DNA from: Flammula alnicola
Lineage: Eukaryota; Basidiomycota; Agaricomycetes; Agaricales; Strophariaceae
Direction: 5' to 3'
DNA: 64,000 nt
Assembly: GCA_015499995.1 (NCBI GenBank)
Contig: JADNRV010000070.1
Span: 124,001 to 188,000, forward strand
The notes beneath the pieces are model-generated. The model searched no databases. It worked only from the letters and a program-made list of their open reading frames with translations, and was not told where the DNA came from. Of the stretch, positions 25,482-36,649 are shown piece after piece (position 1 is the first letter of the stretch; each line of letters opens with the position of its first letter). A program made the position numbers and the translations under genes.

Positions 25482-27320
25482 AAAGCATATATGCTGGGTA
25501 TACCTCAAGGGAGAAAATTCCTCGCTATCAATTCCATTCCTGCTTGACACGGAGGACCTGGATTTATTGGCACCGCCGTGGTTTATCTCACAGGAAAGGT
25601 TGTTGGATGGAATGCTCATGTTACTTTTACGCAATCCGGATATGAGCTACAGTACCTAGTGCTGCGCCTAACCATGTAACTCCAGCATTGTTTCCTCGTG
25701 GAAGAAAGTAACCAAATATCCTTTCATATCGCACAAAAACGGCTAAATGGTTGTATCACTACCCTTCCCCCGCAACTCCAATTCTGAATTCAATATTAAT
25801 CTGGACAGCGTTCAACGAAGCTCTTCATTTCGCGAAAACCGCTAATCCCACTATCTCCCTTTCCTCTTCTAGACTTATTTAAGACATTCAAAGGAATTTA
25901 ATGTTGCCTGGCGGCGGCGTGTTCTTTGGTGAGCCTTTTCTCCGCACAATTGTCGACTCTATTGTTCATTTCCGAGTCTTTCTTTCCAGTTGCCACCGAC
26001 TTGCCACATAATAATATTAATGTGACGGCCACCTGTGGAATGAAGGTCCAAATTAATCCTTCAGACAAAGGCTTCCGCCACTATCACCTAAACTATATAA
26101 TCCCATTCAAATTGGAGCGCACTTTCGGCCCCGTGTTGTGTCCAACGATGCGTCTCCGTCGCCTCTCGGGGGCAGCTGCAAATCGAGGCCATTTTAAATT
26201 TACCTCTGAGTGGATGAGCCACCCTCTTAGACTGGGTTTCAATGCGGGGCGCCCTAGTATGGCCAGAGCACTACCCTATGACCGATTGCCTCGTCAGGAG
26301 GAGTTCCCAGTTGGACAAGCAAAATTCCGTCTCCTAAAGAAGAGCGGCCACCGCCTCAGGACCAAGGCTTCACTTGAAGCATGATAGTCAACTTACACAG
26401 CTTGCTCCAAGCTCCGACCCAGCAAGTCATAACCGATACGATTGGCTCGGCGGAGATCCCCTGAATTTTTCGAACTTACTACATCAAGTTTAGTTTTCCT
26501 CGCGCCCGTGTGGCGCTTCAGTTGGAAGAGGCGATAGTAGATACGATACCTACGAACGGGAAACTTGAAATAAAGGATCCGCTCCTATACTATAAATACT
26601 CTAGGGAAATTAACCATGAAATGAGTGGGTGTCCGGGGTAGAGCTATCGATCTAACTTTTTAGTGGGATCCACGAGCTAGTACTTCGGTGGAGATTGTAA
26701 ACGTGCCAGGACCGTGCAGATCTGGGCGACCTCTCTGCTGCGTAATCACATCTTTTATTTAATTAAGATAAGGACAAGACGTACCTCGCTTCGCTCCGGC
26801 AGGGAGGTGTGCGCCAAGTCGTTAAGCCCATGCTAAATCAACGTTGTGTGAAGGCTTTTGCGACGGTACCGTGCGGTACCGGTGCGGCCTCATCTCGAAT
26901 ATTCAATGACAATACTCACATGATTCAATTGCTGCGCATCTGTTAACCTTTTTTCTTGAATAATAGTGTACAGTTGAATAGCAAGAAATGTATTATGGGG
27001 TGTATAAGATTGCGAGGGATCGCCAGAGGTAATCTCGAGAAGGTTTACAGAGGAGGATAGCGATGTATAGCGATACAATCAGATGCAGGTGGGAGTGAAA
27101 CAAGAGTTACAAGAAAAAATTCAAGTATGAAAGGTTTCCGACGTCCGATGATGTCCGATGAGATGCGATTCACATGTCTGACAGAAAGAATAGAAATAAA
27201 GAACTCCAGAGGAAAATATTAGTCGTTCATAAGAGACCAAAAGAAATGAAGACGTAATGAAAATCGCTGCCACGCCGTGGTGTCAGGCTGGCCACGTAGT
27301 AGGAGCGAAACTGCGAGATT
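25482..27320. other. Intergenic region, convergent 3' ends
   Basis: About 1.8 kb between convergent genes. A 152-codon open frame at 25926-26384 (plus) has a weakly hydrophobic N-terminus but no recognisable domain and is not called. Two CGGTACCG boxes sit close together near 26864-26885. GACGTCCGATGATGTCCGATG is a small tandem repeat near 27140. No TE ends found. Confidence 0.45.
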
Positions 27321-28440
27321 TCAAGAAAAAGCCAAGCCTGCCCAAGCACCGACTGCACCGACAACTACAGCGCCAGCAGCAGTTTTGAGAGTAGAAGGAC
27401 CATGACGGCCTTGGTTCTGCGTCTTGCTGAGTTGAACTTTGCGGTTTTCTTTCTCGACCTTACGAAGAAGGGCCTGTACGGCTTTCTCGTCGCGTCCAAG
27501 GATGATGAGGGCTTGTGGGTCGTTCTCGTCGTCATTCATGACTTGATGGGCGATAAATTTAAGGGCAGTGGCTTTGCTAACAATGGCATCGACATCCGCC
27601 TTGGGTATTATGTAGATAGTCGCAGTAGCTTCTTCGGAGAGTTTCGAGATGAAAACATCGCGTTCCACAGCACTCATGGTCCGCGAAAGGGGTTGGGCAC
27701 GACGTGTCACGGTCGAAGAGGATGCATTGGAGTTCGAAGCATGGTCTTCCATTGGAAAATCGTCGTTGGCAGGTCTAATCGAGTTCGCAGGCGGTGACTC
27801 CATCTTCGCAGCGGAATCGCGTGACGATGTGAAGCTACTCTCGGGTGTGGGTGGGATGAGGGTACCGGGCATAGGGGAACGAGCGGGAGTCTTACTCTTC
27901 AACGCCCTGTTTGGAGCAGCAGGGATAGTAGCGATTGTCTCCTGCCAACGTACTATCCTTGATGCCTTCCCTTTGCCCGCTCCATCGTCCTCGCCCTCTG
28001 TATCGTCAAAAATTCCTGGTTGTGAGAGGCGCGCCACTATGTCATTTGAGTTCGTGGATAAAGAAAGCAAGCTTTCGCTCGGTCCCAGTGGATGAGGTTG
28101 CGCAGATTGGCGGCGACGGTTCTTGATGAAAGCTTTGGTGTCGTCATCGCGTTCGATTCGAGCCGGCGACGCGATCGCCATCGACTCCAACGCGTCGCTT
28201 AAGTGGCTACCAGACGCGTTTGGAACATTCGACTGTCCTTTCGAAGGCGAGTCGGCATATGGACATCCAGATCGTGGGTGACCCGCCCGTGGACGTTTGC
28301 ATGTTAAGCATTGAGGAACTTTACGAGTCGGTGTGGTGGACGGAGTCGTGCTTGTGCTAGGCGTAACGTTGTTCGCCGACTTACCGGTCGCCGTCGGTGA
28401 GCTCTGAGCTGAAGTGGAAGATCGAAGGGTTGGTGGCATT
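27321..28440 (-). CDS. Hypothetical Ser/Pro-rich protein with CxxC motif and C-terminal hydrophobic anchor
   Basis: Function unknown. The start is placed at 28440 (MPPTLRSSTSAQ), because the extra 34 codons of the longer frame back to 28541 look like leader DNA. After a Ser/Thr-rich start comes a compact Cys motif (QCLTCKRPRAGHPRSGCPY, about 28245-28310) with the look of a small metal-binding knuckle. A long low-complexity region with SP/TP sites follows, then a folded-looking segment (SRTMSAVERDVFISKLSEEA to DPQALIILGRDEKAVQALLR), and a hydrophobic end (AGAVVVGAVGAWAGLAFS) that could be a tail anchor. The gene is one uninterrupted exon, unusual here. It is head-to-head with the F-box gene. 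Confidence 0.8.
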
Positions 28441-29038
28441 GCTGGCTTCGCGTCTCCCTCCAAGTTGTTGCTGTGGTAGATGTCAATCCGACGCCAATGT
28501 GACTGTTTGAAATGAAGGCTGCGTAGTGTTACGTTAATCAACTGTAAACAAAAGGATTTGAATTGAGGGATCCTTTGTCAAAATTGTCATGACAGTCACC
28601 GCCTGTGATGATTATTGTGGGTGGGTCCTTACAAGCTGGAGAATGAGTCAAGCTGACATATGTGGCTCCGAATGCTCTTTTCTCAGCACATCCCTTCCTG
28701 TCAGTTGGATCAAGGGCCTCGCGGTCTTGGATCAAGTTGCTACACAGTTGCTACATATGAAGCTTTGAAGTGTCGTCCCAGGTCGTCCCATCAGTCTATA
28801 AAAAAGACACGGAATTTGTTTGTCTGACTACGGGAGACTAGGATCTTGCGGTTTCTGACTCATCTGGAGTGTCAGAGCGACGTTTCGCACTCAAGGTGGG
28901 CTACTCTATCAATCATTTTTACTATGTGCTTTCCGGTAAACTATAAATTTCCAGGGTTTGAAGCCCTATAGACGACCAAAAACCTTGATCATATTGCCTA
29001 CTATCTCCTCTCCTCATGGATGATCTTAACAATACCAG
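28441..29038. other. Divergent intergenic region with unresolved 5' exons of the F-box gene
   Basis: About 0.6 kb between the hypothetical gene (minus) and the first clear F-box exon (plus). It contains a TATA box and, at 28857-29015, candidate 5' exon sequence (VSERRFALK, then GLKPYRRPKTLI after a TTTCCAG acceptor) that I could not connect to an ATG with confidence. Confidence 0.45.
28797..28805 (+). promoter_or_regulatory. TATA box upstream of the F-box gene
   Basis: TATAAAAAA lies about 240 bp before the first clear exon of the plus-strand F-box gene and about 120 bp before its candidate 5' exons. The spacing fits a transcription start near 28830. It is a consensus match only. Confidence 0.4.
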
Positions 29039-31928
29039 ACTCGTGATTTACCTGCGGAGGAGGCTGGTTCACATCTCGGAGACTTGGATGAATTCAAACT
29101 TTATGCAAATCTCGCTTCTGAGTTCGATGTAATCCCTCGCTCAGCCCTTCCTTTCGCTCATTGAAAACCACTGAAATTCGAGCACTCGTTGGATTTCTTC
29201 CTGCTCTCGAATATTCCCGACCACCGTCTCCATTTGTGCGGGGTACATTTCATTTTTCTGACATTAAAACGCGGAATAACAGGGCTGGATCATAGGAAAC
29301 TATGTAGCAGGTTCCATCTTGCGCGACTTGAGGATGCGGAGTAACATCATGACACCTCGCTTTCACAAACTGAAAACTTTCTTCGGCCTTCCAAGGAATT
29401 GATCCTTGAAGTAAGACCTCTTTTTATCATTAATATTCGCTTGTAGCTGACTAAACGGATTGAAGGTATTCGAACACCTCCATCCTATCGACCTGTACAA
29501 TCTCATTCGTGCTTCGAAAGCCCTCAGAGAGCTTTTGCTCGACCGTAGGATGTCTTCGACCTGGATCGAGGTATTCCAACGACATCCAGAAATCCCCACT
29601 TGCCCGCCGACATTTCTTTGCCAAAATGGTCCTCTTATTTGTTCGGACCCAGTACTTGCGATGTGAGTCATGTTCGCTCAGAACCGTTATTTCCCTTTTC
29701 CCCTTATTTTTTGTCTTCATCCCTGCCGGAAGACATGTGGCAATCCCGAAGCCATGATCGACTTTATATTCCGCGAGCACCGTTGTCAGTTCTGCATGGT
29801 CAGCTCTCACTTAGTCTGCGTATTGTATGATCGTGCTCACAAAGGACGTTGCAGTATGAACTTCCTCGCCATTTCCAGCACCATTTCAACGGCTACCTTG
29901 ACGAGACAACAACACTGTGGGGTTTAGTCCGTCAGAGTCATAAAGATGGTAAGGCGGTTATCCACAATGATACAGAAGGATAGTTATAAAGCTAAATTTC
30001 TCTTTCGCAGATGCGATGATCTATCCAACAGAAGAAGATTATGCGATAGATTCTACAGCAACAAGGTATCTAGATAGTGAGGTCGATGAAATTGGGGCCA
30101 AAATGGAGCAGTATTTGAAAGCTATCGACGACAACATCCCCGACGCCAAGGAACAATATGCGCAATTCAAAGCAACAACACAGACGTCGGTTCGTGAATC
30201 AATGGAGGTGGGGCGATTATCGGTGGCGTTCTGTTATTTAATTCACATCCTGTCGCGATTCTAGCATAGCAAGACTTGTGATATATGGAGTTCAAGCCAC
30301 TACACTAAGCTTAATGACCGGTTTGCGGAATCACTCCAACTGCCAAAGAACGGTACGTTCCAATTTCGTTATCCCCAACAAAAATTACTGACCATGCCTC
30401 CAGTTGGAGGGGATACCTCGTAGCCCTGGGATATGATCGTAAAGATGTGGGTGGGGTAGATCAGTTCGTTGAATTGGAACTCCCAACCTATCGCGTTAGG
30501 AGATTTACCAAAAAAAGTCGGCATTCAAAAACATTATTTAAAGCCTTGTTCAACATGTTGACTTTCTTCGTTCGAAAAGTATTCCTCAAATTTCTGCCTC
30601 ATATGGAGCCCCGTTTCAAGGCTGCCAAACTCAAGCGACTTGTTGATGAACGTCGGCAACGCATCGAAAATCGCAAGAAGGAAAGCAGGACGTTCTACGA
30701 TGCCGTTCGGCGACAATTGGACGCCACAACCTGGAAACAACTTCCTTGCACCGAACGTATCTATCAGATTACGGTTCTCTCTGACTACATCAACTCCGAT
30801 AATCCTTCAGAAGAGTTCCCTGCTGACACCGCTGCAGCAGACATTGGTAAATTGCTTGACAGTTGGCGCACATATGGGAAAAAGGCACTCTTCCATATAA
30901 TGTCTGAACATCAAGAACCTCAAGAAGCGGAAGGCTTTCAGGAGAGTGATTTGCATCTCGCGACCGCCGTCTTTACCTGCCCTTTCCATGGGCCAAATTC
31001 CACTGATGCGGAGGTGTCTTTCGGTTTAATTGGCTGGGATGATGCTGCACTTCACTTGGAATGCAACCTACCTTGGCCTTTTCACCATCTTTGCAACGGC
31101 GATCTCTACTTCAAGGCCAAGTTTAGATTCAACCCTAACGGGCAGCACACTGCTCAGCATTTACTCAAGCTCATGGGTCTTAATCCCAATACAACACTAG
31201 CAAGTAGCTTGGACGATTCAAGTGCAAGGTTTGCGTGCATGACATGTCCTTTGGAGAGGAAGCGACGAGTCGAGGGTCGTTATGTTATGACATTTAAAGA
31301 ATGCGTGCGTCCCTCCTTTCTTGCCTAAACTATGCTCTTCTGACCACATCGCTTCAGGTCTCGCATGCAATTATTTGCTCGGATCACCAGCCTGAGTCAT
31401 TCATGATTTTAACAGAAGAAGCCACGAAGTCTGTGATATTCCACGAAGACATTTCCGAGATAAGGAGTGCCCATTCCTGGTGCTGCAAGCATTGCCCGGA
31501 GCATTTCAACAACTTAGTTCCACGACAAGCTGCGGTAGCTCATGTGAAAGAAACGTTGGTGCAATATCATCTGTTGACAGATTGCCTGGAATTGACCCCT
31601 CTCCCGAATCTCCAGGCACTCGATTTCTTCCCCCGTTGAGAAAGTTGACTTCTTTTACCAGCAAAGTAGAGAACGACTAGTCCGAAGACAATTTTTCGTA
31701 GGATCGGATTTTCCGCCGTGTTACCGTTGTAACAAATGCCCCGAAGCCAGAAAGCTTCGACTCTGGACTTGGCAAACATTGCTGGCCCACCTAACCGATA
31801 AGTAGGTCGTATCATCATCTTTTTAAAAAGTGTTACTTATGTACGAATTACACAGGCACGGAATCCCGGAAGCCATTGAAAACGTCGACTGGCATCAGAT
31901 CAAATTTTGGGGAGGGATTCAAGCTTGA
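29039..31928 (+). CDS. F-box protein with C-terminal cysteine/histidine motifs
   Basis: F-box proteins link substrates to SCF ubiquitin ligases through Skp1. The first clear exon (29039) reads TRDLPAEEAGSHLGDLDEFK. The F-box follows at 29466-29600 (VFEHLHPIDLYNLIRASKAL), then a Trp-rich adapter segment (WIEVFQRHPEIPTCPP) typical of the large mushroom F-box family. The rest is long and helical (KAAKLKRLVDERRQRIENRK at about 30625). It ends with CKHCPEHF at about 31485 and a late exon with CYRCNKCPE, then TWQTLLAHLTDKHG, which resembles a C2H2-like finger. The last exon closes KFWGGIQA with TGA at 31926-31928. An intron from about 31552 to 31610 is needed to reach the frame PVEKVDFFYQQSRERLV. 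The 5' end is not resolved. Substrate unknown. Confidence 0.75.
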
Positions 31929-32178
31929 AGATGCCACCCAAGCCGCAGCATTGTTTTCGTTTCTTGTAAGTTATGTGCACCTTCGAAAATCCTCCGAAAT
32001 CGAATATTTAAATAAGATGATTAATCCATGGAGTTTTGCTTTATATGAATTCATCCAAGGTGTATATTATATACCCATTCTTTCAGTTTCGAATCTCTCT
32101 TCCAGACGGTGTATCCGAATAAGGTTGAATCGTGTAGCAGAATATCGGACTCTACTTTTGGCAGTGCAAGATAAAACC

Positions 32179-35100
32179 TCACTTCCTTCCCGACCTCCTC
32201 TTATCCTTAGCCTTCTCCCTTTCCATCGCCTTTTCTTCCGCTCGCTCTCCCTCGATAGAGCCAAACACGCGACGCATACGCTCATTATACGAGCGATCCT
32301 TCTCAATCTGTTTCTTCTGTTCCACACTGGCGAGGAAGCGTGCATCCTTGCGGAGTTCCTGATAGCACCCTTCCTCTCCTGCTTGTACTGATTTCGTAAT
32401 TTCGAGGCCTGATTCTTCTCGTGATCGGGATCCTGGCGGCGAAGGTAACTCGAAGTAGTGGTTTCGAACTTGGGAATGTAAGTAGGGATCGGAATCGGTT
32501 TGTGCGCTTGAAGCCGCAATGGTCTCCGTGCCTGTCGTGAGAATTTGAGCAATCGCTGCAGCGAATCCGTGAGTTTGGAAAGCTGCGCCTGAAAATAAGT
32601 ATTTTAAATTAGTGATTATAATGCAGATGCGATTTTTCCTACCCTATGTCCCTCGAAAAGATGCTTCGTCTCGATATTTTCCAGGACTGTCAATATAGGC
32701 TGGTATAACTCGATGAATCCATCTATGGCTTTGTACAGATCGGCGTATTGTCCGAGGAGGCCAAATGAAAGCGAAAGGAGATCAGCTTTAGCCTGCTCGT
32801 TGGTATCGTCAGAAACCATGAGGTTCTCCATGCTAGCCTTTGAACAACGAGCGATTTCCTCGCTTTGCCGCTCATTGAGAGAGGACGGCAATTTTCTGAC
32901 CGAAAATCGGCGAGGGAAATGTACCTGGTAAGGCCGATACATCCTCATATCGGTGTGGCGCAAGGTGCAGGACCGTGTTTATCAGGAAGTTGATCGCTTC
33001 TGGCACCAGGCGTTTCGACAGCGTCTCGTATTGAAGGAAGAGTGTGCACAAGAATAACCCGCTGGCGATGTCACGCAGGGATCTTATGCGTCCGAGACCA
33101 AGGTAAGCGCCCATTAGGACTCGCGTTGGCGAAACGACAGCATGGTTTAGATCGCTTGTTGGCCAGATGAGACCGATGATCCGCAGGAGGGATAATTCGG
33201 GTATCCCGGGCCAGGTTTTTGACTCCGGATCGAGAGCCCCGCGCGATAATCCGCGCTTCAGGTTTTTATGCATCAGAGAGAGCTTAGCGTTGAAATGTTG
33301 CGCTACGGGTATGGGATATGCGCGGGTTATGGCGAGGATATGGGGGAAAAGGCGTTTATAAGTGAGAAACGAGGTGTCGGAGGAGATGCAACGTGTAGGA
33401 TGTGGTCAATTAGTATCGTTGCTAAAGTCTAGTAATAGATGAGGACTGGCACTTGAATGAGGAGCATTCATTTACGCACCTGAAGCTTGAATTTATTGTC
33501 GACGGCTAAACTTGTATGGTATAGGGCGCGTATCCGTTGGACAACGGTCGGGACATCCTCGTCCTCGACATTTTCCACAATCTCCAGGAATTCGTCGTGG
33601 CTGGCAGGACAAGGGAATGTGAAGGGAAGTTCTTGCCTAACCGACTTCTTGCTCTTTAATTTTCCCTTCGCAGCCTTAGAGGGGGCAACAAGTTGTTCGT
33701 GCTCTCCTTCTTCTCCTTCGGAATTGTCATCTTCGTCGCCCTCACTAAACTCCTCACCCTCATCTTCATCTTCCTCCTCTGAGCCTTCCACCGAGCTTCC
33801 TTCTTCACTATCCGACCCTTCCTCACTTTCTTCCGACACAGCAGCAGCTCCAGCTCCCAGGCCAGCACCTAAAGCTTCATAATCTCCAACTTCTTCGTCA
33901 AAGTCATCGTCGAGATCATCTGCGCCTCTCTTCCGCTTGCCTTTCATCTTGGCCCCCTCTTCCTCGTCGCTACTCTCATCAAGGCCCAACATGCGTTTCC
34001 GGCGTCTCCGCTCCGCCTTCTCCAAAGCTTCCTTAGCTTCCAAAGCCAGCTCTTCCTCAGTCTTCGTCCTGTCTTTTGGTTTTGCTCGCTTGTCGAACGC
34101 AAGCTCACGACATGTTGGTCATAGTCACCATCGTCTGGCACGATCTTGGAGACAACGGGATCGGCTTCGGCAGGTGATTTGAAGCCATTTTCGCGTGTAC
34201 CGAGCGGTACTGAGTTGCTGCCACTAGATGAAGGATCGGTGCGTAGATCAACTCTCGTAGTGCAGCGAATTGGTCGTCGAGTTCGTGTCTGACGTTATCT
34301 TCTTGATCTCGTTGCATTTGGCGAAGGAACTAATACTACGTCAATACACCGAGGATCCGAAATGCAAGAACATTGGAAGACAGACCTTGTGTTCTTTACT
34401 TTTGGCCATGACTTCAGCCATAACCTCTGCTTTCGTTTTCTTCCTGGCCGGCTAGAGAAAGGTTAGCATCAGCGAGCACTCATATAACACTGAGCATACC
34501 CCATCTTCCTCCTCTTCCTCTTCCTCCTCCTCTCCAAATCCTCCGAAGTGTGTTTTGCTGACGATGTTTCGCGCGATTTGGCCTGAGGAGATGGAACGTA
34601 CCAATTAATTAACATAAAACGGGAAACAATAGTGCGAGCGTACCTGAGGTTTCTTCCTCCTCGCTCTCATCTCCTAGACCTACATTGTCGAAGTCATCCA
34701 TTTTTGACAGACTTTGACCATAATGTGTTAGGTCATCCTCGTCTTCCAAGTTGAAAGCGATTCCCTTGGATGCGCGTTGCCTTTCCTTCGTAAAACGTTC
34801 CAACATACGCTCTTCCAAGCTCATCGTAGGATCATTTTCACCGAAACGTCGGTCAACGATTCCGCCGGCTCGGTCCTTCTCTTCATATTCCTTCAGCAAG
34901 GTTTTCTTTCGCTATAACACAGGCGCATCAAATTCTGTTTTTCAACTGAAATTGGGTGAAGAAAAAACCTGCTCGATGCCGGCCTGCTTGCTTTGAGCCG
35001 GTCTACCAGTGATACCCTTCAAGCGTCGTCCCCCTACATCGTGCTTCAATTTTGTAACCTTGACATCGAAGGGATTGAGGCGTTGATGGATTTCCTCTAG

Positions 35101-35231
35101 CTTTGCAGCCTTTTTCTCCTTGTCTTTTTCTAAAGGGGCAGAGCGTTTCCTTTTCTTGGTGTTATTGGGGCCTGTAACGCCTGCCTGAGATAGCGCAGCC
35201 TTGAGCTGGGACAATTGGGATCCCTTGCCAT
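32179..35231 (-). CDS. NOP14: Nop14, small-subunit processome / 40S ribosome biogenesis factor
   Basis: Nop14 is an essential nucleolar protein for 18S rRNA maturation and 40S export, working with Noc4, Emg1 and Enp-type factors. The start is placed at 35231, where the reading [16 protein letters not shown] follows. Features in order: a Lys-rich N-terminus, [17 protein letters not shown], the segment [20 protein letters not shown], a long acidic stretch (33690-33840), a helical repeat-like middle ([17 protein letters not shown] at about 33160) and the conserved C-terminus ([28 protein letters not shown], then a basic tail ending KRRSGRK, TGA at 32179-32181). Four frame breaks interrupt conserved motifs: 35225-35226, 34238-34239, 34109 and 32358-32359. 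Each is repaired by one inserted base and none has room for an intron. A fifth change near 32880 is less clear. For an essential gene, assembly error is likelier than decay. Confidence 0.93.
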
Positions 35232-35596
35232 TTAATGTGCTCAGGTTCGTCACTTTCAAAGTGAGAAATTTCTGTGACACATAATTTGGTGACCAGCATG
35301 ATGGTCACACCGCCATTAAAGTTTACAGACGTGGTTGGACCATTCAAGTCAGCGCTTAGCAGAGTTATCTAGCATGTCCAAGGCAAAAAAAATACCCTCG
35401 CTACTTGTATTCGATGTCACATTTTTTATCATGGCAAAAAATTATTGGAGAAAGTGCTTGCTATACCCTGACGGCAATTTTGCGGAAGCATTTTTGTCTT
35501 CCACGTGCCATTGGTGATCGTCATTGGCGGCGGACAGCAGACTTGGTTCGACTTATTGGTTCCCTCTGACCATCTTCTTTCTCAGCACCATCTATT
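35232..35596. promoter_or_regulatory. Bidirectional promoter region between Nop14 and the conserved hypothetical gene
   Basis: A 365 bp gap separates the two divergent starts (35231 minus, 35597 plus), so both core promoters should lie here. I see AT-rich blocks (35385-35450) but no convincing TATA or palindrome. Confidence 0.5.
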
Positions 35597-36649
35597 ATGG
35601 CCTCGACCAACTCTCCATCCACGAACGTAGTTCCGTTTCCAACACGCAGCCTTCACAATAAATCGCCCGAGTTGTCTGTGATGTCCACACGGGCGACAGC
35701 CCTCGACGTCTGCTATTCAGTCTATGGAGAATGCCCCCTCTCGCTAGACGCAGTAGATGATTTCTATGAAACTAATGCCAGTAAGTTCTCATCGATCCGC
35801 CCTTTGGCTCCAGCTAAAATTCTTGCCGTATTCAAGTGTAAGTAGAGACGCAATTTAGATCCACAATCTTGTGCAACAGTCGCCTGACAAGTTTTTTTGA
35901 CATCCAAGTTATGAGAATCCATTCGTACAGCGACTTCGCGCTCTGTGATAGGCGATATACACAAGCTTTCTCGCCAAATGAGTTCAGTAGACGTGCCTAG
36001 ACCGCTGGCGATAATATGTACTCTCTTTCGCCTACGTCCGCCAAACCCCCGACAGACGTCGGACGATGTACTCTTTCATGCCCTAAGGATATGGACCGAT
36101 GTCGTAGACATCTGTGAGAGCGAATCCTTTGGTGCGTTTCTCACAATTTAAAACAAGGAGCGACCCGCTCATGACAGTCTAGACGGTCACCGTAAAGCCA
36201 TCGTCGAACACACACTAAATATCCTGCTTCTGCCAGGGATCCACTGTGAAGGGCCGATCTCTCACAGGGCTAATACTTCGACAGATTCGCTCGTAAACAT
36301 CCACGGCTCTCCGGTGATACCGCCCCACATGCATCCCTTCATCTCACCTTCCTTGCCCATCCCTGGCACTTCGCTATCCTTCCCTTCGCCACTGCATTAT
36401 AAGCTGCGAATAATCACACGATTGTCCTTCAATGAACAAGGGCTAGTTACGCATCATCGAGATATTTGGGATATAAAGGACGTCATGGGCCTGCTTCCTG
36501 GGGTGTCAATAGCACAATGGATTGGCACCAGAATCGCCGCAGCCGGACTGTCGTATATCTCAAAATTCCTGCCGAGCGGGAAGGCAACCTATCCGGAAAA
36601 CACCGCAGCGCATGCGCTGGAAGTAGTGGATTTGGAGCACGGACGGTGA
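35597..36649 (+). CDS. Conserved hypothetical protein, possible NTF2/SnoaL-like fold
   Basis: Function unknown. ATG at 35597 (MASTNSPSTNVVPF). Exon one contains ALDVCYSVYGECPLSLDAVD and FYETNA, then a GTAAGT donor at about 35780. The next exon begins near YENPF (about 35911) and continues SRSVIGDIHKLSRQMSSVDV. A 50 bp intron at about 36132-36182 joins CESESF to GHRKAIVEHTLNILLLPG. The last part has YKLRIITRLSFNEQGLVTHH and RDIWDIKDVMGLLPG, ending DLEHGR with TGA at 36647-36649. An N-terminal helix with YENPF-like loop and late strands with HRDxWD are reminiscent of NTF2/SnoaL-like proteins; this is pattern inference. The frame between YENPF and SRSVIGD breaks at about 35925, again needing one base, and the preceding splice join is not in phase. 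Confidence 0.65.

Noticed and set aside
25926..26384. 152-codon open frame after GatB
   Set aside because: No recognisable domain, unclear coding bias, single frame in otherwise non-coding DNA.
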